Shown here piece by piece: positions 10,391 through 18,979 of a stretch of 48,644 bases of DNA. Both the position numbers and the translations under genes were made by a program. The stretch spans positions 1-48,644 of the forward strand of contig JADKEB010000007.1 in assembly GCA_016718205.1 (NCBI GenBank), read 5' to 3'. The notes beneath the pieces were generated by a model, which had not been told where the DNA came from, did no database searches, and saw only the letters and a program-made list of their open reading frames with translations. Within the stretch, counting starts at the first letter, position 1; each line of letters starts with the position of its first letter. Source of the DNA: Saprospiraceae bacterium (GTDB lineage: Bacteria; Bacteroidota; Bacteroidia; Chitinophagales; Saprospiraceae).

Positions 10391-11437
10391 CTAAGTACAA
10401 AAAATTGCAAAAACAGTAACAGTGATAAGACCTAAGGCACCACCCTGATGCATTACACCCAAAGCAACAGGGATGGAACCTTTACTGTTGATTACTGTAA
10501 ATATTCCAAGAAGTATTTGTATTAAAATGGATCCAAGAAGAAAATATGGAAGCCATTTTATATATGTAAGTCTTGATTCAGAACAAGTTTTATATAATTT
10601 AAAAATCAAATAAACTCCCAATATTAAAACTAAATATGCTGTATTTCTATGCAAAAAATGAATCAATGCAGGCATAAAAGAATTTCTATCATAATTATAA
10701 AAATTGCTCAGGTTCCACTCTTCCTTAATAAAAATAATATCAGGAAAATATGAACCGTTCATATCAGGCCATGTTGGATAAATGACGGCAGCTTTCATGC
10801 CTGAAAGCATTCCCCCGAGAAAGAGTTGAAAGCCAATTATTCCAAACAAAATAGAAGACGTCTTCAAAATACTTGTTCCTACCAATTCAATATCAGAATG
10901 AATCTCTAACGACTTCAAATATGTCCACAACAACGCAACAAAAACACATACCGCAATCAGTAAATGAATAGACAATTTATAAGCATTCACCCACGGTCGT
11001 TCTATCAATCCACTCGCTACCATAATCCAACCAAATATTGCAGCAAGAAAAGCAAAAAATACGACCACAGTAAGATGGCGAATCAGGATCTTGTCCAACA
11101 TACCTTTACTGTAAAAATAAATAAATGGTATCAGGAAAACAAACCCCATCATTCTTGCCCAGAGTCTGTGTATATACTCCCAAAAATATATGAATTTAAA
11201 ATCATCCAAACTCATCCCTTCGTTTATTTCCCGGTATTGTGGCGTTTGTTTATACTTCATAAACTCATCGTTCCATCTATCTCTCGATATTGGAGGGAGA
11301 ATGCCTGTCACCACCTCCCATTTTGTAATCGATAACCCTGACTCAGTCAAGCGGGTTATTCCACCTACAATAACCTGAATAAATACCATTACAAGACCAA
11401 TAAAAAGCCATATTTTAATAATCTTTGAATATTTCAT
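10391..11437 (-). CDS. ctaA: heme A synthase, COX15/CtaA family
   Basis: An integral membrane enzyme that oxidises the C8 methyl of heme O to give heme A for aa3-type cytochrome oxidases. The protein of about 348 residues has eight hydrophobic segments and the family hallmarks: GGITRLTESGLSI after TM1, EYIHRLWAR, the His in LSIHLL, LIHFLHRNTAY and GVMHQGGALG, i.e. the conserved histidines that bind heme. I prefer the ATG at 11437 (MKYSKIIKIWLF); a TTG nine codons upstream (11464) is an alternative. It is the first minus-strand gene left of the origin-like gap, so its promoter would lie in that AT-rich region. Frame intact. Confidence 0.9.
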   Translation of the reverse strand: MKYSKIIKIWLFIGLVMVFIQVIVGGITRLTESGLSITKWEVVTGILPPISRDRWNDEFMKYKQTPQYREINEGMSLDDFKFIYFWEYIHRLWARMMGFVFLIPFIYFYSKGMLDKILIRHLTVVVFFAFLAAIFGWIMVASGLIERPWVNAYKLSIHLLIAVCVFVALLWTYLKSLEIHSDIELVGTSILKTSSILFGIIGFQLFLGGMLSGMKAAVIYPTWPDMNGSYFPDIIFIKEEWNLSNFYNYDRNSFMPALIHFLHRNTAYLVLILGVYLIFKLYKTCSESRLTYIKWLPYFLLGSILIQILLGIFTVINSKGSIPVALGVMHQGGALGLITVTVFAIFCT

Positions 11438-11499
11438 GTTTTGGGTTTGGTCTATAATTGTCAACCATTAAAACTAACAGAATAACAGCATCTGGTTCT

Positions 11500-11960
11500 C
11501 ATTATTTAATAACTTGATATCGATGCAAAGGTAGCTATACATTTTAAGTTTTTAAAAGTAAAAAAATCGTACAGCCAAATTTACTATTAATAATTATTTT
11601 TTAAAGTTAAAAATACAACTATCATTATCAGCTGTGTGGGAATGTTGATAATCAATATATTGAATTTTAATTTAACTTTATCAACATGAGATTCACATAT
11701 ATCAACATTCTAAATTATTGAATTATAATCAATTAACATTTCAACATTTTAAAATAATAACATATTCACATTTATAATGGAGTGTATATAATATGTTGAT
11801 AGCATGGTTAAAATCTGAGGTCAAATGTACACATCTTTATTTTTTAAATGTATAATTATATTTTATGGTAATGATATGCTATTTTTACAATTATTTATAC
11901 AAAAAAGGTGTGGATAACAAGTCACATAAAATATTATAAAATCAAATATTTATACATATT
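11500..11960. other. oriC: candidate chromosomal replication origin (oriC): AT-rich, DnaA-box-like cluster
   Basis: This is a gap of ~550 bases between divergent genes (heme A synthase left, dtd right), strikingly AT-rich. It contains one perfect DnaA box (TGTGGATAA, 11909-11917, minus orientation of TTATCCACA) and a set of TTATCAACA-type boxes: 11643-11651 (minus), 11678-11686 (plus), 11699-11707 (plus, one mismatch), 11738-11746 (plus, two mismatches) and 11794-11802 (minus, one mismatch). The mixed orientations and long A/T tracts resemble a DnaA-unwinding region. A parS-like site lies at 8.5 kb. That this is oriC is inference; no dnaA gene is in the window. Confidence 0.5.
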
Positions 11961-11987
11961 AAATTATTTAAATGTTAATAAGATCTA

Positions 11988-12443
11988 ATGAGAGTAGTCA
12001 TACAAAGGGTTTTAAAAGCCAGCGTAACCATTGACGATACTATCCATTCAGAAATCGATAAAGGATTATTGGTTCTTCTGGGTATTGAAAAGGAAGATAC
12101 ATTAGATGATGCTACTTGGCTGGCACTAAAGTTGTCTGCTATGCGCATATTTAGTGATGAAGATGGTAAAATGAATCTATCGATAAGTGAAGTAGAAAAT
12201 GGCGAATTTCTTGTTGTAAGTCAATTTACGCTACATGCGAGTACAAAAAAAGGGAACAGACCATCATTTATAAAGTCAGCTCACCCTGATATTGCCATAC
12301 CTTTGTATGAATATTTTTGTAAAAAATTAAAAGATATTGCTTCTGTAGATGTAAAAACCGGAGTTTTTGCCGCAGACATGAAGGTTTCTTTATTAAATGA
12401 TGGTCCAGTGACTATTATTATGGATTCAAAAACAAGAGAATAG
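11988..12443 (+). CDS. dtd: D-aminoacyl-tRNA deacylase
   Basis: This enzyme hydrolyses D-amino acids (D-Tyr and others, also Gly-tRNA(Ala)) off mischarged tRNAs. The protein has 151 residues, the usual length, beginning MRVVIQRVLKASV. Visible motifs are GLLVLLGI, the conserved LVVSQFTLHA (active-site SQFT) and the C-terminal GxFxADM with NDGPVT, which carries the Gly-cis-Pro motif that rejects L-amino acids. It is the first plus-strand gene to the right of the origin-like gap. Its TAG stop overlaps the GTG start of the next gene by one base, indicating translational coupling. Frame intact. Confidence 0.95.
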   Translation: MRVVIQRVLKASVTIDDTIHSEIDKGLLVLLGIEKEDTLDDATWLALKLSAMRIFSDEDGKMNLSISEVENGEFLVVSQFTLHASTKKGNRPSFIKSAHPDIAIPLYEYFCKKLKDIASVDVKTGVFAADMKVSLLNDGPVTIIMDSKTRE

Positions 12444-12781
12444 TGAATATAAAAAAGTACCAAAAGGATGTAGATCACTGGATCAATACTGTGGGAGTAA
12501 GATACTTTTCAGAACTGACGAATATGGCCATCCTTACCGAAGAGGTTGGAGAGGTAGCCAGATTGATGGCAAGAATATATGGTGAACAATCATTTAGAGA
12601 TCAAATAAGTATCGATGAGCAAAAAAACAAACTGGCAGATGAACTGGCGGATGTCATTTGGGTTGTCACCTGTCTTGCAAATCAAACAGGTATAGATTTG
12701 GAAGATAGCTTGAAAAAAAATTTTGCAAAGAAAAATACCCGTGACTCAGAAAGACATAAGGAAAATGATAAGCTAAAGTAA
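12443..12781 (+). CDS. MazG-like nucleotide pyrophosphohydrolase
   Basis: This 112-residue all-alpha NTP pyrophosphohydrolase of the MazG/YpjD type probably removes non-canonical or excess NTPs. The metal-binding pattern is visible: EEVGEVARL (ExxE) in helix 2 and DELADVIWV (ExxD) in helix 3, followed by a CLANQTGIDLEDSLKKNFAKK tail typical of the group. It starts with GTG in the sequence TAGTG, overlapping the dtd stop by one base, so both are likely made from one mRNA. No frameshift. Confidence 0.85.
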   Translation: MNIKKYQKDVDHWINTVGVRYFSELTNMAILTEEVGEVARLMARIYGEQSFRDQISIDEQKNKLADELADVIWVVTCLANQTGIDLEDSLKKNFAKKNTRDSERHKENDKLK

Positions 12782-12841
12782 GAAAATGGTTAATAATGTT
12801 TTCGTTAAAACTAGTGGTATAGTAACTTTAAAATATAATTA

Positions 12842-12943
12842 CAATGTCGTTTAGATAAGGCAAAGTTATAAAGTCCTTCTCTTTCAAGGGAAGGATTTAG
12901 GATGGGTAAAAACAATTAAAAATACCTTAACTAAACAACATTG
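12842..12943. repeat. 102-bp MITE-like element with 19-bp terminal inverted repeats
   Basis: CAATGTCGTTTAGATAAGG (12842-12860) is repeated inverted at 12925-12943 with two mismatches. The interior holds a smaller inverted repeat, TCCTTC (12874-12879) and GAAGGA (12890-12895). It lies in the gene-free stretch 12782-13237, in which I see nothing else beyond AT-rich sequence leading into the next gene. Confidence 0.55.
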
Positions 12944-13237
12944 AATATAATAATGTAATGCAAAGTCTTAAACATAGATATACCTTTGCAAAATGGTTTG
13001 TAATTTTTTTCACTTTTAAACACTACTTTTCAATATTTTGAAATTTCAGTGTTTTGCGGTGCAATTTATTTTCAATCCAGTGGTTATGACAAATATAAAT
13101 TGTATAAAAATTATCAATTTCATATTTTTTTTGTTATTATTCCTATTTAGTTGAATTAAAAGAATTACTTTTGTATCGTAGTTATGTATAAAAATATTCT
13201 TTAATATTATTTTTTGGAATCTTATAAAACGAATTGC

Positions 13238-14326
13238 ATGAAATGGATTGTATTATTTAGTATTATTTGTAATGTTTATGTTGTATATCATCACGATATA
13301 ACACAGTCATTTTTGTATAATAAAAATGATGGTACAAGTATCAAAATCAATACAATAACTAATAGTATCCCGAAAAAAAACTGGATGAGTATTCCGAATC
13401 TAAGCCTTACAAATCATGTATTAAGCCAAAATTGCAACAAACCACTATAGAAGTAAAACATTTTCCATCTACCAATAATAGTACTAATGATTTACAGTCA
13501 GACATGGTACGAAGTGATGATAATATAGAATCAGAATATAAAATAGAAGTAAAAATCCGAACTATAGATTCATCTCAGATGACAAATATGGAAGTTAGTG
13601 ATTTTACTCCATCAATTGAAAATGAAAAACTAAATGCAGAAGTCATAACATTGCCTACACCTGCAGAAGGAACCAATCAATCGGATGATGCATCAGTTTC
13701 TATTGCATCAATTGAAGAATTGGATAAAGGAGCAATAAAAGAAGATGCAGAAGTTATAACATCGACCTCAACAATTGGGACATCCGAAGTCATCCAATCA
13801 GAAGAAACATCAGCAGCTAATGTATCGATTAAAGAATTGGATAAAGGTGCAATAAAAAAAGATGTTGAAGTTGTAACACCGACCTCATCAGTATCGGGAA
13901 CCACCCATCCTGGAGAATCATCTATTTCTGATAAAACGGTAAGTGAGTTGGAAAATAAAGTAGCTGTAGAAACGAATTTAGAAAACAAAGTTGTTTCTGA
14001 TGCAGAGAGCCAAATAAAAAGAATTATCTGAAATTAAGACAGATGAAGACCAGAAAAAAAATAAACAGGATGAAAAAAGTCTGATCATCAACAGAAACTT
14101 TGAAATAGCTCTGCAATATAATATGAATGGCAATCATACCAAGGCAATACCTTTATATTTAAATATACTTGAAGTAGACCCAAACCATAAAGAAGCAAAT
14201 TATAATCTTGCGTTGACAAAAATAGAACTCAACGACCTAAAAGAAGGGTGTAAACTTCTGCAAAAGTCATACAATCTTGGAATTAATCAAGCAAAAGAGA
14301 TGATTGACCAACATTGCAGATGGTGA
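13238..14326 (+). CDS. membrane-anchored low-complexity protein with C-terminal TPR (frameshifted)
   Basis: Reading through indels near 13440 and 14020 gives ~360 residues. The ATG at 13238 opens a short hydrophobic signal/anchor (MKWIVLFSIICNVYVVY). A long acidic Ser/Thr-rich region follows, containing about three degenerate ~40-residue repeats that start AEVIT or VEVVT and end in EELDKGAIKED-like sequence. The last ~75 residues (FEIALQYNMNGNHTKAIPLYLNILEVDPNHKEANYNLALTKIEL, quoted in parts: 'KAIPLYLNILEVDPNHKEA') form TPR helices. It is probably periplasmic or envelope-exposed with a protein-binding C-terminus; no specific function is recognisable. A TTG at 13214 is a less likely start. Confidence 0.6.
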
Positions 14327-14374
14327 TTTCTTTCATATAAAATCTATTTTTAATCGTATCAACGTATCAATTTA

Positions 14375-15666
14375 CTATTTCACACCAGGAGTTCTCTCAA
14401 GAAACTCATCGTATAGCAGCGTATGCCTGCTTTCCAACGGTATCTTCCAGCCTTTGATAAATAAATGTTCGATTTGGGTTTTTGTCTCAAAAGGATCACC
14501 TGTTGAAACAAACAGATTGGCTACTTTATTTTTTTCCAGACTTCCATATTTATCAGCTACACCAAATATTTCCGCAGGGTAGATAGTCACCGCCTTGAGA
14601 GCTTCATCTATACCTAATCCATAAGCTGCAGCAAAACCAGCATTGAAAGGCAGATTGCGTGTATTTTCAGATCCATCAGTGCGAATCGCAACTTTGACTC
14701 CCGCTTTAGACATTTTGCCGGCATTGGCATAAGATGCGTCATATCTGTCATTATCTCTACCTGGAACAGCCAGAACCGGACCAGTAATGACAGGAATTTT
14801 AGCTTTTGAAATTTTATCAGCCACTCTCCATCCTTCTGATACGCCGGTTAGGACTACTTTCAGCTTTTTGTCCGCTACCCATTCGAGTGCACTTTCAATA
14901 TCTCCTTTAGAGTTGACTTCTATTAAAATCGGAACTTGTCCCCTGAACACTGGCAATAACGCTTCCATTTGTGGATTGTTATTCAACCATTTTGATTTTC
15001 GGCTTTTGCCAGTGAATCCATTTTATGATATTGAGTCACACTTTCCCAGACATCATTGATATTTTTTAGTGCTTTATCTGCGTCTTTTTGATATCATCAT
15101 CTGTTCTTCTGTCCCATCGGCCCCTTCTTCCTGTAGAAGGAAAAATTCATGACAATATGCTCTGCACCTGTCGTCATCTGCTCCGGGCTGTAACCGAACA
15201 AGTCGATCAATGCTCCTGTACCCGGGAAAGTACCTCCTGAAGGTTTGGCAAATACGGAAGTTACACCATTTACGCGGGTGACGGGTATAGCCACAGCATT
15301 GGGATTGACAGCAGTAAGTGCCTTCATGTGTGGGATAAAATCGCCTAGTTCGCTGAAATCATTGGTAACAGAAATCGATGACACTTCTGAAAGGCCAACC
15401 CTGCTGCCACCGTCGATCATACCGGGATAAATGTGTTTTGATGTACAATCTATTACCTTTGAATTCTGAGGTACGGAAAGATTGGTGCCTATATCTGCAA
15501 TGATTCCATCTTTCAGGAGAATATCTCCGATGAAAGTACCGGAAGTCACAGTGTGAATTGTCCCATTTTTAAGGATAAATATACCGGACTCTGCTTTTTT
15601 TACCTGCTGGGCCGAGATAACAAAGTGGAAAAACGCTAATATTACTATAAGATGATGTCTGTTCAT
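14375..15666 (-). CDS. secreted amidohydrolase-family protein lacking the HxH metal motif (frameshifted)
   Basis: This is the third gene of a tandem amidohydrolase cluster. The ATG at 15666 gives a signal peptide (MNRHHLIVILAFFHFVISAQ). Then come FILKNGTIHTVTSG, the PGMIDGGSRVG strand where active relatives have HxH, and a C-terminal half with VAIRTDGSENTRNLP, LGIDEALKAVTIYPAEIFGV and GSLEKNKVANLFVSTGDPFE. Indels near 15000-15110 separate the two halves; the joined length of about 430 residues is normal for imidazolonepropionase-like members. HxH is absent, so catalysis is doubtful, or it uses different ligands. It may act with the neighbouring intact enzyme. Confidence 0.75.
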
Positions 15667-15685
15667 ATTCTGGAAATTGAAATGA

Positions 15686-17071
15686 TTAATGGGAGTGATT
15701 TTGAACATATTTAAATCTAAGGTAACGGGAGTAACTTTCAGAAAGGAGTGTCTCAGAGATACCTCTAAGGCAACTTTTGTCTTCGGCATTGATGTCATTT
15801 TCGTAAAATGTAGAATATTTTTCCGCAGGGTTGATGTCTACCCGAACATCATCAGGATCTTTCGTGATATCAAACCGGACTTGACCATCCACCAATGTCA
15901 TCTGTGGTATAGCATACACAGATAATGGATGACCTTTAAAAACGGCGATGTCTGCATCTTTTCCCACTTCCAGAGATCCGGTCCTTTTATCGATGCCGAG
16001 CTGGATGGCAGGATTGATAGTGATCATCGCCAAAGCCTGGTCGTCGCTGAGATTACCATATCTTTGAGTTTTTGCGGCTTCGTGATATAGATGTCTTATC
16101 AACTCTTCTGAATCTGAATTGATAGAAGTGACAACACCATTTTTGGCAAGAATAGCCGCATTATATGCCGTAGAATAATAAACTTCAAATTTGTATGCCC
16201 ACCAGTCAGCAAACACAGAAGCCGTGGCGCCAAAAGCTGCCAATTCCGGAGCTACTTTAAATCCTTCATTTACGTGCTGAAAACAGATTTTATTGACACC
16301 AAAGTCTTTCAGTACCCGCATGAGCATCAATATCTCATCAGCACGGTATGAATGACAATGAATCAGTATATTGCCACGAAGTATATCCGCAACAGTTTCA
16401 TGTCTTAGATTATAAGCGGGAGAAGACTTACTGATTCCTTTCTTAAAATCATCCCATTCCTTCATATACATCCGGGCTTCTGTAAAAGCATTTCTAAATA
16501 CTTGCTCTACACCCATACGTGTATTGGGCATGATTCTGTTGCCTTCGCCATGTACTCGAATAGGATTTTCGCCCAAAGCAAATTTTATAGTGCGGGGCGC
16601 GCCTTCCATGCGGAGTTCGTCGGGATTGATTGTTCCGTATCTGTGTTTGATTGTTTCGCATTGGCCGCCGATAGCATTGGCCGAGCCGTGCATAGCATGA
16701 GATGCAGTAACTCCACCAGCTAAAGCCCTGTAAATAGAAACATCCAAAGGGTCTAAAGCATCACCAACATTTACTTCTGCTGTTACAGGATTTGTCGCTT
16801 CATTGACCACATCAAGTGCGATGTGTGAATGGCAGTCGATGATGCCTGGCATCACAAAAAGTCCTTTTGCGTCGATCACCTGAACACCTGATGGAGCAGT
16901 GATATTTTTATCTATCCGTGTGATTTTTCCGTTGGTCACCAGAATGTCTGTATTTTCTTTAGTACCCTGAGATACCGTAAGGATAGTACCATTTTTAATT
17001 AGTACATTTTGGGCCTGCGTAAATACAGACAAAGTAAACAAGAGAATAAATAAATATTTTGTCATGGTCAT
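15686..17071 (-). CDS. secreted amidohydrolase (imidazolonepropionase-like)
   Basis: A 461-residue periplasmic or outer-membrane-associated metal-dependent hydrolase. The signal peptide is MTMTKYLFILLFTLSVFTQAQ. The metal site is complete: PGIIDCHSHIA (HxH, near residue 80), ILIHCHSYRADE, FQHVNEGF, and the catalytic Asp in TSINSDSEELIRHL. SLEVGKDADIAVFKGHP is the C-terminal beta-sandwich segment. Substrate unknown; relatives include dipeptidases and aryl-amide hydrolases. It sits 15 bases after the upstream amidohydrolase gene and 20 before the next, so the three are one operon. The last ~30 residues read as atypical sequence, and a shift near the 3' end is possible. Confidence 0.85.
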   Translation of the reverse strand: MTMTKYLFILLFTLSVFTQAQNVLIKNGTILTVSQGTKENTDILVTNGKITRIDKNITAPSGVQVIDAKGLFVMPGIIDCHSHIALDVVNEATNPVTAEVNVGDALDPLDVSIYRALAGGVTASHAMHGSANAIGGQCETIKHRYGTINPDELRMEGAPRTIKFALGENPIRVHGEGNRIMPNTRMGVEQVFRNAFTEARMYMKEWDDFKKGISKSSPAYNLRHETVADILRGNILIHCHSYRADEILMLMRVLKDFGVNKICFQHVNEGFKVAPELAAFGATASVFADWWAYKFEVYYSTAYNAAILAKNGVVTSINSDSEELIRHLYHEAAKTQRYGNLSDDQALAMITINPAIQLGIDKRTGSLEVGKDADIAVFKGHPLSVYAIPQMTLVDGQVRFDITKDPDDVRVDINPAEKYSTFYENDINAEDKSCLRGISETLLSESYSRYLRFKYVQNHSH

Positions 17072-17086
17072 ATTTTTTATTTAGGA

Positions 17087-18856
17087 TTAAAATTTTGGAT
17101 CACCTTCCAATTCACCTTTTATGGGAAAAGATCCGAATTGGCCAACAGAGACAGACCCTTTGTAGGATTTATCTTCAAACTCAAGGGTAAAATCTACTTT
17201 TACAGGTTGACCCAGGTTTGTCATAATATTAAAAGACACTTTGGTTCCGTCTACATTTATATCAGACGCCGGATCGTTTTTGTCAGGAGAAGAATCATCC
17301 GTGACAGTGATTTTGTATTCATCCTGATTTTTTGATATCTTGATTTTACCTTTCTGTACAGAGCCGGGTACTTCAACTGTATAAGACCATAGACCTGCAA
17401 TTTTTGAGGATTCAGAAGATTTTGATTCTTGTTTTTTAGGTTTTTCTGAGTAATCATACTTTTTACCATCGACAAAAACGAACTTGATCACTGACTTCTC
17501 ACTGAAATATGGTTTGTCTGTAATGACCAGATTGGCAAGTTTTCCTTTGTCAACGGTGCCGGCAAGTGATGAAATACCCAGCATTTGAGCAGGATGCGTT
17601 GTCAATGCTGCAAGTGCGTAATTTTCAGAGAGACCATTTTCTATCAGTCGTCTCAGATTCTTTTTGATATCTGATGGTTTTGCATTTAGAAAAGAGAAAC
17701 CGAATTTAACTCCATTCTTTTCAAAAACGGAGGCTTGTGAGAGATACTCTTTGATGGATTCCTGTTTCTTTTTATCAAACTGATCTTTTTCCGGGTTTTG
17801 CTCCTTTTTGATTTCTTTTTTCATCACCTTTGCTGAAGATGTGTCTTTTTTTGCAGATTTTTCATCTTCTTTTTTACCTTCATCTTTTTCTTCCTCAGGA
17901 AGTTCAAGCGATAGAAGCACCTGAACATTGGATTTTTTTATTCTGTCTGTATAGTGCCACCCTTGTTTTACTTCTGTTAAGATCAAATCAAAACCAAGCT
18001 CATCTTTCAGCGAAAGTGCCTTATGAACGTCTTTCGTACTGCGGGCAACAAAATGAAGTGGCATTTTTTTGGTAGTCACCGGATAAAGTGATGTCAATTC
18101 CTTTGTATAATTCGGTCTGCTAAGACCACCTGCAGGCATAGTTTTGAATTTTTCTTCATGCGCACCTGCAATAGCTGCATTTTTGTAGAGATCTCTGAAT
18201 TTTGCAATAGCAGCAATAGATGTAGATGGGAATACACCACGATTGACCTCAAGTTGAAAGGTTTGGGCAACCGGAGATTTAAGCAACATTCGGTCATTAC
18301 TTCCATCTCCCAAAAGATAAATCCCACTTTGACCAGGTAATAGCAGGCCTCTGGGTGCTACATGAGAGATGGCAAAACCCGCAGTTCTCATATCACTGAC
18401 AGATTTGTCTGTAGATCTATATACATCTGTGGCTTGAATCTGAGGAGTGATACCAGCAACATCATTGGGTGGATTTCCTGGGTCTTGTACTCTAGGTCTT
18501 TCTCCTCTTCCTTCCGGTCTTGAACTTGAACTGGCGGATTCAGGTCTTGCAACTCCTACATTGGAATATGCATCGATAAATCCCGCATACACATAAAAAG
18601 AGTCTGCTTTGATGATCTGGGCATCATACGGCGGTTTTATGGTAGTGCCTATATCTGCAATGACACCATCTTTGATCAATACATGTTGCAAAGGAAGGAT
18701 AGTGCCCGGTTGTTTTACCACAAAACAGTTTTGAAGAAAGTAAGTATTGCTCAATAGTTTGGGAGCATCGCTATTTTGTGCAGTAAGTGCACTTATTGAT
18801 ATTGTTATCAAAAATGTGAACACACCAACAACCCTGGAAATTTTTAATTTCAGCAT
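17087..18856 (-). CDS. secreted amidohydrolase-like protein with Lys/Glu-rich insert, HxH absent
   Basis: A 589-residue secreted protein and the first gene of the amidohydrolase operon. The signal peptide is MLKLKISRVVGVFTFLITIS. An amidohydrolase fold follows with YVYAGFIDAYSNVG where HxH is expected (both His missing), LIENGLSENYALAALTTHPAQMLGI and GTVDKGKLANLVITDKPYF. Around residues 320-370 there is a highly charged insert (EEEKDEGKKEDEKSAKK). The last ~110 residues form an extra beta-rich domain (GLWSYTVEVPGSVQKGKIKI). The lost metal ligands suggest a non-catalytic partner of the intact middle enzyme. Frame intact. Upstream, 18857-18979 is AT-rich and should hold the operon promoter. Confidence 0.78.
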   Translation of the reverse strand: MLKLKISRVVGVFTFLITISISALTAQNSDAPKLLSNTYFLQNCFVVKQPGTILPLQHVLIKDGVIADIGTTIKPPYDAQIIKADSFYVYAGFIDAYSNVGVARPESASSSSRPEGRGERPRVQDPGNPPNDVAGITPQIQATDVYRSTDKSVSDMRTAGFAISHVAPRGLLLPGQSGIYLLGDGSNDRMLLKSPVAQTFQLEVNRGVFPSTSIAAIAKFRDLYKNAAIAGAHEEKFKTMPAGGLSRPNYTKELTSLYPVTTKKMPLHFVARSTKDVHKALSLKDELGFDLILTEVKQGWHYTDRIKKSNVQVLLSLELPEEEKDEGKKEDEKSAKKDTSSAKVMKKEIKKEQNPEKDQFDKKKQESIKEYLSQASVFEKNGVKFGFSFLNAKPSDIKKNLRRLIENGLSENYALAALTTHPAQMLGISSLAGTVDKGKLANLVITDKPYFSEKSVIKFVFVDGKKYDYSEKPKKQESKSSESSKIAGLWSYTVEVPGSVQKGKIKISKNQDEYKITVTDDSSPDKNDPASDINVDGTKVSFNIMTNLGQPVKVDFTLEFEDKSYKGSVSVGQFGSFPIKGELEGDPKF

Positions 18857-18979
18857 TTTAATGATTTAAAAATTACAAGTTGACCTCAGGTGGTATAAAC
18901 AATAATAGTACCGTTCAGTAAAAAAATGCACAAATTATAATTCTGACACAAATATTGGATAAAAAGCAGAAAAAATAAC

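Noticed and set aside
13630..13990. Possible CRISPR-like direct repeats
   Set aside because: The repeats are degenerate, in coding frame and lack uniform spacers; no cas genes in the window.
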